Shown here in pieces: positions 1-9,668 of a stretch of DNA of 64,000 nt. The stretch's first letter is position 1; every line of letters starts with the position of its first letter. Both the position numbers and the translations under genes were made by a program. Location: positions 1 through 64,000 of the forward strand of contig JAJEDR010000062.1 of NCBI GenBank assembly GCA_022821385.1. The letters are read 5' to 3'. Under the pieces are notes generated by a model. It did no database searches. It was given only the letters and a program-made list of their open reading frames with translations, and was not told the origin of the DNA. The DNA comes from Rhodothermales bacterium (GTDB taxonomy: Bacteria > Bacteroidota > Rhodothermia > Rhodothermales > Bin80).

Positions 1-1
1 T

Positions 2-1150
2 ATTAATCCCGGACGTTTGGAATATGTCAAGGAGTATATGGGAGTTGACTGCCCAACCTATACAGACTTTGACGAGATGATGCGAGCTGCTATGATGCGG
101 GGCGCTAAGCCCGATACTGTGATCGTGACAACGGTTGACTCCACGCATCATGAGTACATCATTCGTGCTCTGGAATACGGTTGTAATGTGGTTACAGAAA
201 AACCGATGACCACGGATGCAGAAAAATGTCAGGCTATACTTGATGCGCAGGCCCGCACTCGCAAGGCGGTAACCGTCACATTCAACTACAGATACTCGCC
301 ACACCGCCAGCGTATGAAGGAGCTACTAATGGCGGGTCGTATCGGAAAGGTAAGATCGGTCGATTTTCACTGGTACCTGGATGTGTATCACGGAGCGAGT
401 TATTTTCGCCGCTGGCACGGCAAGGAACGCTATGGAGGCACGCTCTTCGTTCACAAGGCAACCCATCATTTTGATCTCTTGAATTGGTGGCTGGAATCTG
501 AACCTGAGGAAGTGTTTGCCTATGGGGAGCTGGAGTATTATGGGCATAACAACCCATTCCGGCACACGAATTGCCGCGGCTGCCCACACGCTGACCAATG
601 TAAACACTATTGGGACATTACGACGGATTCACGTGCAATGGATCTCTACGTTGCGCACGAGCATCACGATGGTTACCTACGGGATGGATGTGTGTGGAGT
701 GAAGAGATAGACATATATGACAAAATGTCCGCTCAAATTCAATATGCCAACGGTGTTCATGTGAGCTATTCATGTACGACCTATTCGCCGTATGAGGGCT
801 ATCGGATCGCCTTTAACGGAACCCGTGGCAGACTGGAGGCTTGGGTGAAGGAACGTCAGCCATGGCGGAGGGAACCGTATGACGAAATCCGTATAACGGA
901 CAACTTTGGGGAGACTGAACTGATTCAGATTCCTCACGGTGGTGGTGGCCATGGAGGAGGAGATCAAAGGTTGAAAGATCGAATCTTCAAGGATCCCACC
1001 ATGCCTGATCCGTATCGCCAGGCGGCCGGTGCCCGTGACGGTGCCATGTCAATCTTAGTGGGGATCGCAGCAAGAGAAAGCGTCAAAACAGGTGAGCCTA
1101 TCAGGATTGCGTCGCTCACCTCCCTCAAACCGAGGGCGATACGCCCTTAA
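2..1150 (+). CDS. Gfo/Idh/MocA family oxidoreductase (5'-truncated by window edge)
   Basis: Frame is open to the left edge (INPGRLEYVKEYMG...). VTEKPMTTDAEKCQAILDAQ and THHFDLLNWWL motifs are typical of Gfo/Idh/MocA dehydrogenases. Confidence 0.85.
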   Translation: MNPGRLEYVKEYMGVDCPTYTDFDEMMRAAMMRGAKPDTVIVTTVDSTHHEYIIRALEYGCNVVTEKPMTTDAEKCQAILDAQARTRKAVTVTFNYRYSPHRQRMKELLMAGRIGKVRSVDFHWYLDVYHGASYFRRWHGKERYGGTLFVHKATHHFDLLNWWLESEPEEVFAYGELEYYGHNNPFRHTNCRGCPHADQCKHYWDITTDSRAMDLYVAHEHHDGYLRDGCVWSEEIDIYDKMSAQIQYANGVHVSYSCTTYSPYEGYRIAFNGTRGRLEAWVKERQPWRREPYDEIRITDNFGETELIQIPHGGGGHGGGDQRLKDRIFKDPTMPDPYRQAAGARDGAMSILVGIAARESVKTGEPIRIASLTSLKPRAIRP

Positions 1151-1169
1151 CCTTAATCACACGCCTATT

Positions 1170-1583
1170 ATGCGTTTTATTCAAGTCAGCATAGTTCTGC
1201 TCATAGTCCTTTTCGCTAGTTCATGCGCGTCCTCCCGCGAAATGGCAACACCTGAACCCACGAACCCTCTTCTAGGGAGTTGGGAGTACGCCATTGATAC
1301 CCCAGATGGTATTTTTAAGGGTGGAATGTACATAAATGAGGGGGAGTCGGGTCTGAGTATTGGCCTGACACAGGAAGGTCAGCCGGAAGGAACCGATCCG
1401 CTTATGGTTGACGAAATCACATTCGACGAGGAATCACAGGCACTTTCTTTTTCCTTTGTTGATGATGACTATGGAAAAATGGTTGTCAATATGGTGCTTG
1501 CCGAGGAAGGGATGACTGGCACCATGAGAGTGACCCAGTTTGGTGTAGATGTGCCGATTACCGCGATGCGCGCAGAGGAGTAG
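1170..1583 (+). CDS. Putative lipoprotein, unknown function
   Basis: Internal ATG gives MRFIQVSIVLLIVLFASSCASS, a lipobox-type signal peptide. Confidence 0.6.
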   Translation: MRFIQVSIVLLIVLFASSCASSREMATPEPTNPLLGSWEYAIDTPDGIFKGGMYINEGESGLSIGLTQEGQPEGTDPLMVDEITFDEESQALSFSFVDDDYGKMVVNMVLAEEGMTGTMRVTQFGVDVPITAMRAEE

Positions 1584-1592
1584 CTCTCGGAC

Positions 1593-1871
1593 ATGTATAG
1601 CCTTATAGGTAAGCAGGTTCGAGTCTATCTCTATGCACACGGAGGTGAAATGATGGGACCAATTTCCGGTCGAGTAGCGGATGTGGCTGCCGACGTCGAA
1701 GTTCGTCCTGGTATGAAAAAGGATTTAGCGTTCGTTATAGACATTGAAGTGCCAGAGGGTGAGGTTCCCTACAGGCATGTCTACGAGAAAAGAAATGAAG
1801 GGTGGTTTGCCATTCAGGATATGGAGATCATAGAGGATGAAGAGGTAGTGCCCGGTTGGTTTAACAATTGA
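1593..1871 (+). CDS. Hypothetical protein (92 aa)
   Basis: Complete ORF in a co-directional gene series; no recognised family. Confidence 0.5.
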   Translation: MYSLIGKQVRVYLYAHGGEMMGPISGRVADVAADVEVRPGMKKDLAFVIDIEVPEGEVPYRHVYEKRNEGWFAIQDMEIIEDEEVVPGWFNN

Positions 1872-1877
1872 TTACCT

Positions 1878-3005
1878 ATGCGTATCTATCCCGTCATAAT
1901 TACTTTGGCAGTTATTACTTCCTGTCAAATTCCCGAACAACCGAGGCCAATGATAGAACGCACGTCCTTTGGCATGCTACCGGAAGGGGAAGAAGTCGAG
2001 CGTTTCCAATTACGAAATACTGCGGGAGTTGAAGCTTCAATCATTACGTACGGGGCAACACTGACTGCCCTGACCGTACCCGATCGGGACGGCATTATGG
2101 AAGATGTCGTATTGGGGCACGAATCACTGTCCGGTTATCTCGAAGCCAATCCGTATTTCGGTTCGATTGTGGGCCGGTACGCCAATCGTATTGCCGGAGG
2201 GACCTTTAATCTGGACGGAGAAGCCTATACCTTGGCTCGCAACAATGGTCCGAACCATCTGCACGGGGGTGTCAAGGGGTTTGACAAGGTAAACTGGGAA
2301 GTGGCAGAAGTAATTGAAGACACTAATCAGGTGGGTTTATCCTTGAATTATGTAAGTGTCGATGGAGAGGAAGGATATCCTGGTACGCTCACTGTACGTG
2401 TAACCTATCTGCTTACGGAGAATAACCAGCTTGTTGTTGACTACGAGGCCATTACAGATAAAGCTACCCCAGTGAATCTTACGCAGCATGCTTATTTCAA
2501 TTTAGCAGGAGGGGGGTCGATAGAGGGGCATCACTTGACGTTAGCCGCAAGTCACTACACCCCGGTTGATTCAACATTGATTCCAACCGGAGATGTACTT
2601 CCAGTAGAAGGAACAGCGTTTGATTTTCGATCAGGAAAAAGGATTGGTGAGCATATAGGTCAGGATGATATACAGCTACTGTATGGAGGAGGGTATGATC
2701 ACAATTTTGTACTTGATCGTGTGTCAGGAGACTTAATGGCGGCTGCGACTGTATTGGAACCGGAGAGCGGTCGAATTCTCGAAGTCCATACGACCAAGCC
2801 AGGGATTCAATTTTATACGGGTAATTTCCTGGACGGGAGCATCACGGGTAAGGGTGGAGTACAGTATGGGCGAAGAACAGGTTTTTGCCTGGAGACACAG
2901 TATTACCCAGATTCACCGAATCAGCCAAACTTTCCGTCTACAATTCTGCGACCTGGGAAGGTATATCAAACACAGACGGTGTTCGTATTCCGAACAGAGG
3001 GATAA
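1878..3005 (+). CDS. galM: Aldose 1-epimerase (galactose mutarotase), secreted/lipoprotein form
   Basis: NRIAGGTFNLDGEAYTLARNNGPNHLHGG, LTQHAYFNLAG and GIQFYTGNFLDG motifs; N-terminal signal ending in SC. Confidence 0.9.
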   Translation: MRIYPVIITLAVITSCQIPEQPRPMIERTSFGMLPEGEEVERFQLRNTAGVEASIITYGATLTALTVPDRDGIMEDVVLGHESLSGYLEANPYFGSIVGRYANRIAGGTFNLDGEAYTLARNNGPNHLHGGVKGFDKVNWEVAEVIEDTNQVGLSLNYVSVDGEEGYPGTLTVRVTYLLTENNQLVVDYEAITDKATPVNLTQHAYFNLAGGGSIEGHHLTLAASHYTPVDSTLIPTGDVLPVEGTAFDFRSGKRIGEHIGQDDIQLLYGGGYDHNFVLDRVSGDLMAAATVLEPESGRILEVHTTKPGIQFYTGNFLDGSITGKGGVQYGRRTGFCLETQYYPDSPNQPNFPSTILRPGKVYQTQTVFVFRTEG

Positions 3006-3076
3006 TAGATTGGCACTTCCCTTATCCCGAAGGCTTCCGAAAACAACCGATCCACTAGCGAGTGGACGACCGAATG

Positions 3077-4207
3077 TTACTGTAACGCCTGATTGAAATC
3101 AGCAATCAGGTCATCTTCGTGCTCAATTCCTACCGAAATACGTAGCAGGGAATCCCGTATTCCTGCGATTTCTCGCTCCTCCGGTGTGAGTCCCGCGTGA
3201 GAACTGATAGCCGGCCGTGTCATGAGTGACTCTACGCCACCGAGGCTCGGTGCGTAGAGGGGCAAATGGAGGCGGTCGATCAAGTCTGTGACAGCGTCCA
3301 GCTCCCCTCTAAGTTCAATGCTCAACATTCCACCAAAGCCTTCAAAGAGACGAGCTGCCCGCTCGTGTTGCGGGTGGGAAGGAAGCCCAGGATAGTATAC
3401 ATGCGCAACTTTATCGTGGTTTGCGAGGAATTTGGCCAGAGCAAGCGCGGTAGAGTTGTGCTGTCTCATTCGCAGCGCAAGCGTCTGCATACCTCGGTTG
3501 AGCAAAAAGCAGGCATGAGGGTCGAGGGCACCTCCTAGATGCTTAAGAGTTTTGCGCGCTTTATATACTAATTTCTCGCTGCCAACGATTACTCCTGCGA
3601 CGATATCAGAATGACCGTTCAGGTATTTAGTCGCGCTATGAAGAGACAGGTCAAATCCGGCAGCGGTAGCTTTATAATTGAATGGCGTAGCAAATGTATT
3701 GTCAATCAGCGATATAAGATTGTTGGCTTGCGCAAATGCAACGATGCCCTCCAGGTCACAGACATGGAGCAGGGGGTTCGTAATAGATTCGACATAAATT
3801 GCACGTGTATTTGTCTGGAGAAGTGATCGCCATGTATCTGGTGCATCTGCATCAAAGAACGAAACGGTTATTCCAAGGTCCGCCAGCAGCGTGCGCACAA
3901 ATCCGTGCGTACCACCATAGAGACTGTTCTGTGCAAGCAAATGTTCGCCTGGTTTGAGTACTGACAGGATTGCTCCCGTGATGGCTGTCATGCCACTTCC
4001 TGTGACCAGGGCCTCCTCTGCACCCTCCAGTACTGCAAGTTTGCGATTGAGCACTTTCTGGTTGGGTGTGTTATTGTAGCGGATATATCGTAAGGGGCTG
4101 TCATCATGCTCAAACATGGCAGTCTGAAAAATAGGCATGCGTACTGCCCCCTCCACGCGACCCGCTTCCCCCGCATGAATGAGCTGTGTGTCAATAGCGT
4201 GGTTCAT
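3077..4207 (-). CDS. PLP-dependent trans-sulfuration enzyme (cystathionine gamma-synthase / methionine gamma-lyase family)
   Basis: SGMTAITGAILSVLKPGEHLLAQNSLYGGT and SLHSATKYLNGHSDIVAG (PLP lysine) motifs. Confidence 0.88.
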   Translation of the reverse strand: MNHAIDTQLIHAGEAGRVEGAVRMPIFQTAMFEHDDSPLRYIRYNNTPNQKVLNRKLAVLEGAEEALVTGSGMTAITGAILSVLKPGEHLLAQNSLYGGTHGFVRTLLADLGITVSFFDADAPDTWRSLLQTNTRAIYVESITNPLLHVCDLEGIVAFAQANNLISLIDNTFATPFNYKATAAGFDLSLHSATKYLNGHSDIVAGVIVGSEKLVYKARKTLKHLGGALDPHACFLLNRGMQTLALRMRQHNSTALALAKFLANHDKVAHVYYPGLPSHPQHERAARLFEGFGGMLSIELRGELDAVTDLIDRLHLPLYAPSLGGVESLMTRPAISSHAGLTPEEREIAGIRDSLLRISVGIEHEDDLIADFNQALQ

Positions 4208-4268
4208 TAATTATTCTTGTTCGTTTAATGGAAGCCCCAATAGAGACGATATTTGCGAAACGATACGG

Positions 4269-5150
4269 TCAAGGCACATGAAGTGTACCGACTATTACGG
4301 TAACCGCTTCTCCTCCGACTTGGACCGCAGATATATCGTTACGCGGCCCCAATACTCTTACGCGAGCTCTCCCGGGGCGCTGCATCCAGGTTCCCTGCGA
4401 TGCAATAAAATCGGGTACATCAATGAGACCATGATACCACAAGTATGCTCCCATTCCTCCCGTGGCACTTCCTGTAAATGGATCTTCGAACACGTCTGGC
4501 GGACTGGCAAAATGGCGGGCGAACGTCCCAGAATCTATTTGGGCAAACAGGTGCACACTGAAAAATAAAAACTTATGACGCAGCTTTGTGAGGGCATCCA
4601 CGTCGACCTGAATTTTTCTCAGACATTCTTGTTCTCGCACGGGCACCATGAGTTGCGGGGTTCCGGTGCTGACGACTTGCACGGGCTTTCCGGGTACGAG
4701 ATCTTCGGTTGACAGTCCGAAAACCGATGCAGCCTTGTCATGGGGGACCGTAGAGAGGAATTCTGGCTTGAGTTGTGTCATGACGATCTCGCGGGGTGGT
4801 TCCTCGGCCGATAAAACATCCACAGGCACGATCCCGGCCTTAAGCTCGAGGGAAATTCTAGTCCGCTCCCCTGTGAGCGCTACGCGGTTGGCCTCTATCA
4901 ACGTGTGGATAGATGCAATAGTAGGATGGCCGGCAAGCGGAATTTCTTCAGCCGGCGTGAAATACCGGGCCCGTACGTCAGCTATATCTGAGTGCAGGAT
5001 AAATGCGGTTTCCGAAAGATTCTGTTCACGTGCGATCGCCTGCATTTGATCGCTGGTCAGTGGATCTGCGTCAAGTACAACTGCACAGGGGTTGCCTTGG
5101 AGGGGCTGACTTGCAAATGCATCTACTTGAAAGAAGGGGAAGGACGCCAT
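4269..5150 (-). CDS. PhzF family isomerase-like protein
   Basis: FFQVDAFASQPLQGNPCAVVLDA, NLSETAFI and DPFTGSATGGMGAYLW motifs. Confidence 0.88.
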   Translation of the reverse strand: MASFPFFQVDAFASQPLQGNPCAVVLDADPLTSDQMQAIAREQNLSETAFILHSDIADVRARYFTPAEEIPLAGHPTIASIHTLIEANRVALTGERTRISLELKAGIVPVDVLSAEEPPREIVMTQLKPEFLSTVPHDKAASVFGLSTEDLVPGKPVQVVSTGTPQLMVPVREQECLRKIQVDVDALTKLRHKFLFFSVHLFAQIDSGTFARHFASPPDVFEDPFTGSATGGMGAYLWYHGLIDVPDFIASQGTWMQRPGRARVRVLGPRNDISAVQVGGEAVTVIVGTLHVP

Positions 5151-5249
5151 CTGTCAGGAGCTACCAGACCATGAAATGCGGATCGGAAGCACAACACTTG
5201 CAAAGTTGAAAGTAATGGCTTTTATTACTAGTCGCAGTCACACGAGATC

Positions 5250-5345
5250 ATGAACCGTAAGCAGCGCAAAAACATCGTAATAGCACTCGCTATCCTCGTG
5301 GGGATCACCGTGATTCTGGCAATTGTAACCCAGTTGAGCAGTTGA
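5250..5345 (+). CDS. Candidate 31-aa single-TM microprotein
   Basis: ATG...TGA reads MNRKQRKNIVIALAILVGITVILAIVTQLSS: basic N-terminus followed by a hydrophobic helix. Below the ORF-track length cutoff. Confidence 0.35.
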   Translation: MNRKQRKNIVIALAILVGITVILAIVTQLSS

Positions 5346-5379
5346 TAAGCCTAACTTATGGGCTTGCTGGCAGCCGGGG

Positions 5380-6081
5380 TTATGCTAGCTCGGAAAAGAA
5401 CACATCAAAGTCATCCTCATCTTCCTCCTCATTCTCCAGGAACGGATAGATATCCTGTAAGAGCTCCTGAAGCTTTGTACGTCCGCGATTGATTCGGCTC
5501 TTCACGGTACCCATCGGCAGACCGGTGATAACAGCAATTTCCTCGTAGCTGAGCTGCTGAATATCACGCAGGATCACAACCTCACGGAAGTGGTCAGGTA
5601 GTGCAAGAAGTCCCATCTGGATATGCTGATCCTGGATGGCACTCTCGGCATGCTTGTCAGGTGCGAAGGTCTCATCGGGGAGGGGCATTTCAAACTCCTC
5701 ACCATCCCGGTTGAACGACTGGATGGAGTCCATCCGACGCCTGCTGCGTTTGCGGTACTCTGTTTTTGCCAGGTTGCCGGCAATCGTATACAGCCAAGTG
5801 GAAAACCGGGCAATTCTTTTGTACGAGTGCCGGTTGCGGTATACACGAAGGAAGGTTTCCTGGATTAGATCCTCACAGGCTTTCTTATCTCCCGTAAACC
5901 GGTACAGAAAATTGACCAGGGGACCGGTCCAGCGCTCCCAGAGGATATTATATGCCTCGACTACGCCAGCCTGGAAATGCTCCATCAGGTCCTCATCGGA
6001 CATCTCCTGTAGCGCGTCGAAGCGGCTGAGAGCCGAACGTCGTCTAACGTCCTTTCGAATGATGCGTGCTATGTTCCTCAC
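5380..6081 (-). CDS. ECF-type RNA polymerase sigma factor (paralog 1)
   Basis: Sigma-70 region 2 (DLIQETFLRVYRNRHSYKRIARFSTWLYTIAGNLA) and region 4 (LSYEEIAVITGLPMGTVKSRINRGR). Confidence 0.92.
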   Translation of the reverse strand: MRNIARIIRKDVRRRSALSRFDALQEMSDEDLMEHFQAGVVEAYNILWERWTGPLVNFLYRFTGDKKACEDLIQETFLRVYRNRHSYKRIARFSTWLYTIAGNLAKTEYRKRSRRRMDSIQSFNRDGEEFEMPLPDETFAPDKHAESAIQDQHIQMGLLALPDHFREVVILRDIQQLSYEEIAVITGLPMGTVKSRINRGRTKLQELLQDIYPFLENEEEDEDDFDVFFSELA

Positions 6082-6357
6082 GTTTCTCTTGATTTATTTT
6101 TTAACGGGACCAATCTCGGCCCCCGTTACGTATTATATATACACCTTGTTACACTCTATGGCATAACGGACTTAGGTTTCATAAAATTGCCTTTACTGTA
6201 TAAAGCAAGAAACCCCTGTACGCCCATAGAGTAGCTCAGCGAATGTTCGTCAATTTGTTGTACGGCGGAGCTTGTGACAATCTGATGTTGTAGTCACCGG
6301 CTCCAGTACAGCTAAGAAGTTTACGACATATTTTTTACAAAGTCAAGTGGTTGCCCA

Positions 6358-6371
6358 TTGATTATAATCAA
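6358..6371. promoter_or_regulatory. FNR/CRP-family-like palindrome TTGATTATAATCAA
   Basis: Matches TTGAT-N4-ATCAA; the palindrome extends to 16 bp (ATTGATTATAATCAAT, 6357-6372). About 275 bp upstream of the ECF sigma start at 6081. Confidence 0.35.
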
Positions 6372-6539
6372 TTTGATTTTGTCCAGGCAGCAGGTAATCC
6401 TTTCGAGAGATAGTAGTCTCCCATTTTCGTTGAGTGGCTACGGCAGAGTTGCTGTTAGTGTGGCCTAACGGGGATCCGTGCTCGTTACTGTTGAATCGAC
6501 CATGGAATCGTTCCGATGATCCACGGCCGGGTTGTGGGG

Positions 6540-6872
6540 CTATCTACAACACGGACACATTGCACGAAGGCGTTCCCACGTGAAAATGCCGCTGTTATGT
6601 CCATCATCCCAGGTCAGGCGTAAGCCTACGCTGCCTGCTACTTCAACTTTGACATTCTCCCACCGCATGAGGGCAGGTAATTGGAAAATTTCTGGATCTG
6701 GCAACTCATGCATTTTTTCATGTCCCTGACAGCCCGCGCACGGACACGCGCGCCGTAGCCCATCCAGCGGAAAGACGCAGTCATGATTATCAGACCATTG
6801 GATGTGGAAAGTCTGACGCTCGCGGTTGACAGTCACGCGCAGGCAGGTTACCGTGTCAGGCGTACTGCTCAT
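6540..6872 (-). CDS. DUF971 domain-containing protein
   Basis: DGLRRACPCAGCQGH, VAGSVGLRLTWDDGHNSGIFTWERLRAMCPC are characteristic of DUF971 / butyrobetaine hydroxylase-like N-terminal proteins. Confidence 0.8.
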   Translation of the reverse strand: MSSTPDTVTCLRVTVNRERQTFHIQWSDNHDCVFPLDGLRRACPCAGCQGHEKMHELPDPEIFQLPALMRWENVKVEVAGSVGLRLTWDDGHNSGIFTWERLRAMCPCCR

Positions 6873-6956
6873 TCGGCAGTATATGGTTGACTGACACTAT
6901 CGCAGGTCTCTTGGCAATGAGATACCCTAATTGCATGACTCTTTCCTCCTGATCGG

Positions 6957-7721
6957 TTAATTACGCTTGTAGCGTCCATTCTTATCCTTGTTGAATGGAT
7001 ATACCCCCTTTAAAAGGTCCTGGAGTTTAGCGCGTCCCCGATTAATACGGCTTTTGACGGTCCCCATTGGAAGACCGGTGATCTGAGCGATTTCATTGTA
7101 TGTAAGTTGCTGGATATCACGAAGGATCACCACCTCTTTAAAGTTTGGCGGGATAGAATCCAGGGCATCATGGATATACTGGTCCTGCAACGCGCTTTCT
7201 GCGTGCTTATCGGGTGAAAAGGTCTCGTCCGGTAAGGGCATTTCGTATTCTTCGTTGTCTTTGTTTACAGACTGGATAGAGTACATGTGACGACGTTTCC
7301 TTTTACGGTACTCACTCCTTGCAAGATTGCCGGCAATAGTATAGAGCCAAGTGGAGAACTTGGCAATACGCTGATAGGAATGTCGGTTGCGATGAACGCG
7401 GAGAAAGGTTTCCTGCAGGAGGTCTTCGCAGCGCTTGCGGTCCCCCAGAAAACCATACAGATAGTGCACTAGGCGCTCGCTATATCGGCTTACCAAGATA
7501 TCGTAGGCTTCGACGGTCCCTGACTGGAAGAGCTCCATCAGGTCCTCGTCCGGCATTTCATGCAGGGCATCAAATCGACTGGCAGCCGACGAGCGTCTGC
7601 GGTCATTATTACGGGCTACTAAGCGGACTGTACTGGCCACGACCTGCGTGCTCTCACACGATATTAATTGGATTGGAGAGTAAGAGTAACAGTTTCCTAT
7701 GTAAGTCTGTCTGTTCGACAC
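6957..7721 (-). CDS. ECF-type RNA polymerase sigma factor (paralog 2)
   Basis: Long near-identical stretches to the 5380-6081 product (RIAKFSTWLYTIAGNLARSEYRKRKRR, ITGLPMGTVKSRINRGR). Confidence 0.92.
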   Translation of the reverse strand: MSNRQTYIGNCYSYSPIQLISCESTQVVASTVRLVARNNDRRRSSAASRFDALHEMPDEDLMELFQSGTVEAYDILVSRYSERLVHYLYGFLGDRKRCEDLLQETFLRVHRNRHSYQRIAKFSTWLYTIAGNLARSEYRKRKRRHMYSIQSVNKDNEEYEMPLPDETFSPDKHAESALQDQYIHDALDSIPPNFKEVVILRDIQQLTYNEIAQITGLPMGTVKSRINRGRAKLQDLLKGVYPFNKDKNGRYKRN

Positions 7722-8023
7722 TCCTGCATAGCGAAATTACGCACTGCTACGTTATAGTCGACCGCAATCAGCATGCATTGATACATTGTCGTATAATAGT
7801 TGCAAGATACTGAATTGGAACACAACAGGCTGTAGAGTGACAGCGGGCTTGATACCGACACCCAAGTATGTACGTCGATACGGAACGGTCCACTTGTGTC
7901 TATTCTCGGCAAAGAAACAGCTGACGCTCTGTGTTTAGATAGGTCGACGGTATAATTTCCAAAACATATATGATGGTATTCTCGGCATTGCGGGGTGCCT
8001 GATGATCAAAACCAGAGATTAAC

Positions 8024-8329
8024 TTGCCAAGCAATACTGATCAAAAGACCGAAGACCTGATCCGTTACCCTACAGACGGAGTATTGGATTTGCACACGTT
8101 CCATCCACGGGATGCGGCCGGGGTAACACGCGAGTATCTTCGCGAGTGCCATAGAGAGGGTATATACTGTGTGCGAATTATTCATGGTAAGGGCACGGGA
8201 ACGCTGAGAACTATCGTGCACGCAGTATTATCTGATTGTCCGCTGGTTGACTCTTGGGGAACTGCGCCAGATTCAAGTGGCTGGGGAGCAACCGTGGCTA
8301 ACCTCAAGAGGAATTACACTTCTGATTGA
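8024..8329 (+). CDS. Smr-domain protein
   Basis: LDLHTFHPRDAAGVTREYLRECHREGIYCVRIIHGKGTGTLR contains the Smr LDLH and HGKGTG motifs. Confidence 0.85.
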   Translation: MPSNTDQKTEDLIRYPTDGVLDLHTFHPRDAAGVTREYLRECHREGIYCVRIIHGKGTGTLRTIVHAVLSDCPLVDSWGTAPDSSGWGATVANLKRNYTSD

Positions 8330-8650
8330 CCGTCGTATTCTGCCGTTGCATAATCAATTAATAGGTCACAGGAGTAGTAGCCCGAGCACCCTCACTGTAT
8401 GGTTGCTCCAATCCAGGAGGTGAGTATATCTGCACTTGCCCATATGCTTCGTGCTGTTGCGCGAGCACGGCGTTCCATACGAGCCTGCCTGAACAGGCGA
8501 ATTTACCTAAGGTCATCGTCTTGGCCTGATTGCCGGCAATAACTTCTGTGTGGTGCTGGCCGAATCAGCTTCCCTTTCTCTTAGCCCCTGTCATAAAGGG
8601 AATCCCGGCGGCACGACCTGCTCTACTCGATCGGTTATACACGTATAGAA

Positions 8651-9598
8651 TCAAGCATTTGACTGACTCAATACGCGCTTGAGTGCTTCAAAATTACTCC
8701 GGATATGGTTTGCAGAAATGTCCATTAGCGCCTGTTCGGAATCGTTCAGATCAACCGTTACTATCTCTTGGATGCCCGAGTGACCAAGACGCACGGGCAG
8801 GCCAATAAACAGATCAGAAAGACCATATTCCCCCGAAGGGCGTGCAGCGCAGGGAAGCACTCTACCGGAATTCTTTACAATTGCTTCGACCATTTGTGCG
8901 GCCGCAGCACCGGGGGCATACCATGCAGAAGTACCCATCAGCTTTACGATCTCGCCGCCCCCGCTTTTGGTACGCGCTACAATTTCGTCGATTTGGTCCG
9001 CGGCGAGCAGTTCCGTGAGGGGTATTCCTCCGACAGTAGTATAGCGTGGAAGAGGTACCATTGTATCCCCATGTCCACCCAGCAGGAGTGCCTGAATATC
9101 CTTGACAGACACATAAAGTGCCATTGCAATAAAGGCTCGAAATCTGGCTGTGTCCAGTACTCCGGCCATTCCCATGACACGGTTAGCCGGGAAACCACTG
9201 GCCTCGTGTGCCACATAAGTCATCACATCAAGTGGGTTCGAAACCACAATGATGATAGAATTTGGGCTTCTGGCTACAAAGGACTCGGTTACCGTGCGCA
9301 CAATGTTGGCATTGATTCCCAGGAGGTCGTCGCGGCTCATGCCTGGACGCCGGGGGACTCCACTGGTGATTACGCAAATGTCGGAGTCTGCGGTAGCTCC
9401 ATAATCGTTTGTAACTCCCTTGACTTCCGTATCAAACAAATGAATTGGAGCAGATTCTGCTATATCAAGGGCTTTCCCTTCCGAAAGACCATCCTTAATA
9501 TCAATCAGGACAACCTCATTGACCATGTCCTTGTGGGCCACGCATTCTGCAACGGTGGCTCCGACATTACCAGCTCCAATAACCGTAACCTTGTTCAT
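8651..9598 (-). CDS. mdh: Malate dehydrogenase
   Basis: MNKVTVIGAGNVGATVAE, VSNPLDVMTYVA, GMAGVLDTARFR, GGHGDTMVPL; internal ATG preferred as start. Confidence 0.93.
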   Translation of the reverse strand: MNKVTVIGAGNVGATVAECVAHKDMVNEVVLIDIKDGLSEGKALDIAESAPIHLFDTEVKGVTNDYGATADSDICVITSGVPRRPGMSRDDLLGINANIVRTVTESFVARSPNSIIIVVSNPLDVMTYVAHEASGFPANRVMGMAGVLDTARFRAFIAMALYVSVKDIQALLLGGHGDTMVPLPRYTTVGGIPLTELLAADQIDEIVARTKSGGGEIVKLMGTSAWYAPGAAAAQMVEAIVKNSGRVLPCAARPSGEYGLSDLFIGLPVRLGHSGIQEIVTVDLNDSEQALMDISANHIRSNFEALKRVLSQSNA

Positions 9599-9668
9599 AA
9601 TAATTACCTTGTTATGTTGAAAGCGAAAGTGGTACGCATAACCACGCAAATTTACTCATATACATCCT

